Origin: Symbiodinium microadriaticum
Lineage: Eukaryota > Sar > Dinophyceae > Suessiales > Symbiodiniaceae
Direction: 5' to 3'
Length of the DNA stretch: 64,000 nucleotides
NCBI GenBank assembly: GCA_001939145.1
Contig: LSRX01001179.1
Coordinates: forward strand, 88,745-152,744
Shown: one piece after another, positions 62,319-64,000 of the stretch
How positions within the stretch are numbered: position 1 is the stretch's first letter
Layout of the letters: each line of letters begins with the position of its first letter
Position numbers and translations under genes: made by a program
The notes under the pieces: model-generated
What the model saw: the letters and a program-made list of their open reading frames with translations, nothing else
Told to the model about the DNA's origin: nothing
Databases searched by the model: none

Positions 62319-63745
62319 TTAAAGCTCAAAACCAAAGGTTGAGAGATGACGGTGCAAAGTATCCTTTGCAATGTACTTCGTGAGGATATCTGCTGGGTTC
62401 AAAGTACCCAAAACCTTCTTAACTCGAACCATGCCTGAAGCAACAAGTTCCTGAACATAAAGATAACGAAGTTCAACATGTTTTGTTTTACGGCTAGCGC
62501 CAAAGCGTGATGCAATGCTCTTACNTATCTGCTGGGTTCAAAGTACCCAAAACCTTCTTAACTCGAACCATGCCTGAAGCAACAAGTTCCTGAACATAAA
62601 GATAACGAAGTTCAACATGTTTTGTTTTACGGCTAGCGCCAAAGCGTGATGCAATGCTCTTACCAACATTACTATCGGTAAAGATGCAAAGGTTAGCCTT
62701 CTGAAAAAGCTTGGACTCTTCAACAAGAGATCTCACAAAAAGTGCGTCTGCGGTCCCAGACCCAATCGCATAAAGTTCGGCCTCTCCACTCGAGAGGGCC
62801 ACAGTGGCCTGAGTCCTGCTGTGCGAAAGTATATTCGCACCGAGCACGAACAAAGAGACTCCTGAAGTAGAGCGACGGGTGTCGTGACATCCTGCCCAGT
62901 CGCTATCGACATAGATGTTGATGTCTATTGCTTTGTGTTGCGGGGAAAGAGAAAGTGTGGGCTGAAGCTTCTGTTCAAAGTTCTTGGTTCCTGCGAGGTA
63001 CTTCAGCAAATGTTTCACCTTAGCTTCATGCTCCGAAGTTGGGGCGGAAAGTCTCTGCTTAGCTCCTTCACGGCGTACATGATGTCAGGGCGCACGCTCG
63101 AAAGCCACAAAAGTTGGCCAACGGCGCGCCTGTAGCGCTTATGGTCCTCAGGTTCCAAAGGCTCGACATCAAAGTTCTTCCTTAAAGCGTCCGATCCTGG
63201 AGCAAGTGCGTGGCGGCACTGGGTCAAACCGTAAAGTTCCAGCATAGCGTCAATGTAGGAGGGGCTCATGCCTACAGAGATGAAAGTTGAGGTTCTCTTC
63301 AGGTTCCGGCCTAAAAACGTCGCGCTGTTGCCTTCATCTAAAGTACCAGTCACCTTAAGCAACAAGTCCTTTTGAAGATCGGCAGTTAAAGTAGAAACGT
63401 CAGCACATGAACCAAAGAACATCAAGTCGTCGACATAGGCTAGAACATAAAGCTTCTTGCTTTCGTGAACGTACAAGTTGGGGTCTGACTTCATGCGCCT
63501 AAAGTTGTTCTTCTCCATGACAGAGGCAAAGTGCTGCTGCCACAGTTTAGGGCTGTGTTTCAAACCGTAGAGGGCTTTCCGAAGCTTCCACAAAGTGCGT
63601 CCTTCTGGGTAGAACTCAAGAGGCGGAATGACGAAAAAGTCTTCATTCACTAGAGCATGAAGGAAAGCTGTGGATATGTCTCCTATCGAAATGTGCCATC
63701 CCTTGGCTACGGCCAAAGTCAGCAGCAAACGAAGTGTGGTGAGGG
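62319..63745 (-). pseudogene. Element C: copia RT-RNase H fragment
   Basis: Begins abruptly at SSLTTLRLLLTLAVAKGWHI, with an upstream stop and no N-terminal RT. It continues with DISTAFLHA, AYVDDLMFFG (YVDD near 63433) and the RT thumb. A one-base frame shift near 63045 (C-rich run) breaks it before KHLLKYLAGTK. RNase H follows with YVDSDWAGCHDTRR, SSGEAELYA and FTDSNVG. The end, across the assembly gap, reads NPADILTKYI and stops at 62319. The sequence is a separate copia lineage from A and B and has no oxygenase or methyltransferase part in view. Confidence 0.85.
62387..62663. other. Assembly artefact: 138-bp segment duplicated around a single N
   Basis: 62387-62524 and 62526-62663 are the same 138 bp, separated only by N at 62525. 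Contig ends that overlap were evidently joined without merging. The duplication splits the RNase H frame artificially. Confidence 0.95.
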
Positions 63746-64000
63746 AAGAAAGCCCAAAAGCCTGTAGATGCCACTCAGTTCATGCCACTTCCATATACGA
63801 CCACGCTCTTCGAAAGCCGTGCAAAACTACGGCTGCTGCTGGGGGCATATTTAGGATAATCCTATGTCAGCAGCATGTCAGCAGCATGTCTCAGGTTGCT
63901 GCATCCGGCCTGACCCCATGACGCGTTCGTCTCGAGTGCGGGCGTTCCTGCAGACCTTACTTGGGACAATCGCAGACGGAGATGTTGTCAATTGCGCTTA
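63746..64000. other. Unassigned DNA at the window end
   Basis: No coding or repeat signal; the ACTTT motif is absent here, unlike the adjacent fragment. Confidence 0.5.

Overview
The window looks like nuclear DNA of a dinoflagellate, most likely Symbiodiniaceae. This is an inference from three things. There is an intron-rich starch synthase with an N-terminal starch-binding module. Retroelements of several classes crowd the window, with protein styles I associate with dinoflagellate genomes (CCCH plus zinc-knuckle Gag, a LINE with a ubiquitin-protease domain). Microsatellites and minisatellites are long and varied. No bacterial operon structure, CRISPR array or phage module is visible.

Layout. 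2.6-9.7 kb holds one cellular gene on the minus strand, a CBM20-GT5 starch synthase in many small exons. 10.3-10.7 kb is a microsatellite next to a deleted LINE (10.8-13.3 kb, plus) that encodes an ORF1 and a chimera of endonuclease start and ubiquitin-specific protease end. 13.3-20.1 kb is mostly repeats and unassigned DNA. 20.1-29.8 kb is a complete, young Ty1/copia-type element (A, minus): 279-bp LTRs, a perfect 5-bp target duplication, tRNA-primer site, polypurine tract and one unbroken 3017-residue Gag-Pol frame. Only 231 bp away, 30.0-41.9 kb is a second copia-type element (B, minus): 265-bp LTRs and its own perfect 5-bp duplication, but with two frame breaks and a 2.46-kb DNA-transposon-like insertion carrying a TTCC array of more than 1 kb. 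42.3-42.6 kb is a tail fragment of a related element. 42.6-50.5 kb has no gene I can defend. 50.5-51.1 kb has a small inverted-repeat family. 51.1-53.4 kb is part of an LTR element (D) with two overlapping unknown ORFs and an extraordinary density of the pentamer AAAGT/ACTTT. 53.5-61.8 kb is a tyrosine-recombinase retroelement of the DIRS group (minus) with the order YR, Gag, oxygenase, methyltransferase-like, RT, RNase H. 62.0-63.7 kb is a broken copia RT-RNase H fragment (C), also rich in ACTTT and crossed by a one-base assembly gap.

Main finding. Elements A, B and the DIRS-like element have different backbones, yet each carries the same two extra modules: a cytosine-5-methyltransferase-like domain and a 2-oxoglutarate/Fe(II)-oxygenase-like domain. 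In the copias the methyltransferase-like module lies between protease and integrase and the oxygenase-like module between integrase and RT. In the DIRS-like element both lie upstream of RT. The key residues differ between copies in a mosaic way, so some domains may be catalytic and others only binding or decoy domains. In a lineage known for modified thymine and cytosine in its DNA, this suggests mobile elements that carry paired DNA-modification or demodification functions.

Limits: exon edges, ORF starts near non-ATG codons and all domain assignments come from reading motifs by eye, without database or structure searches.
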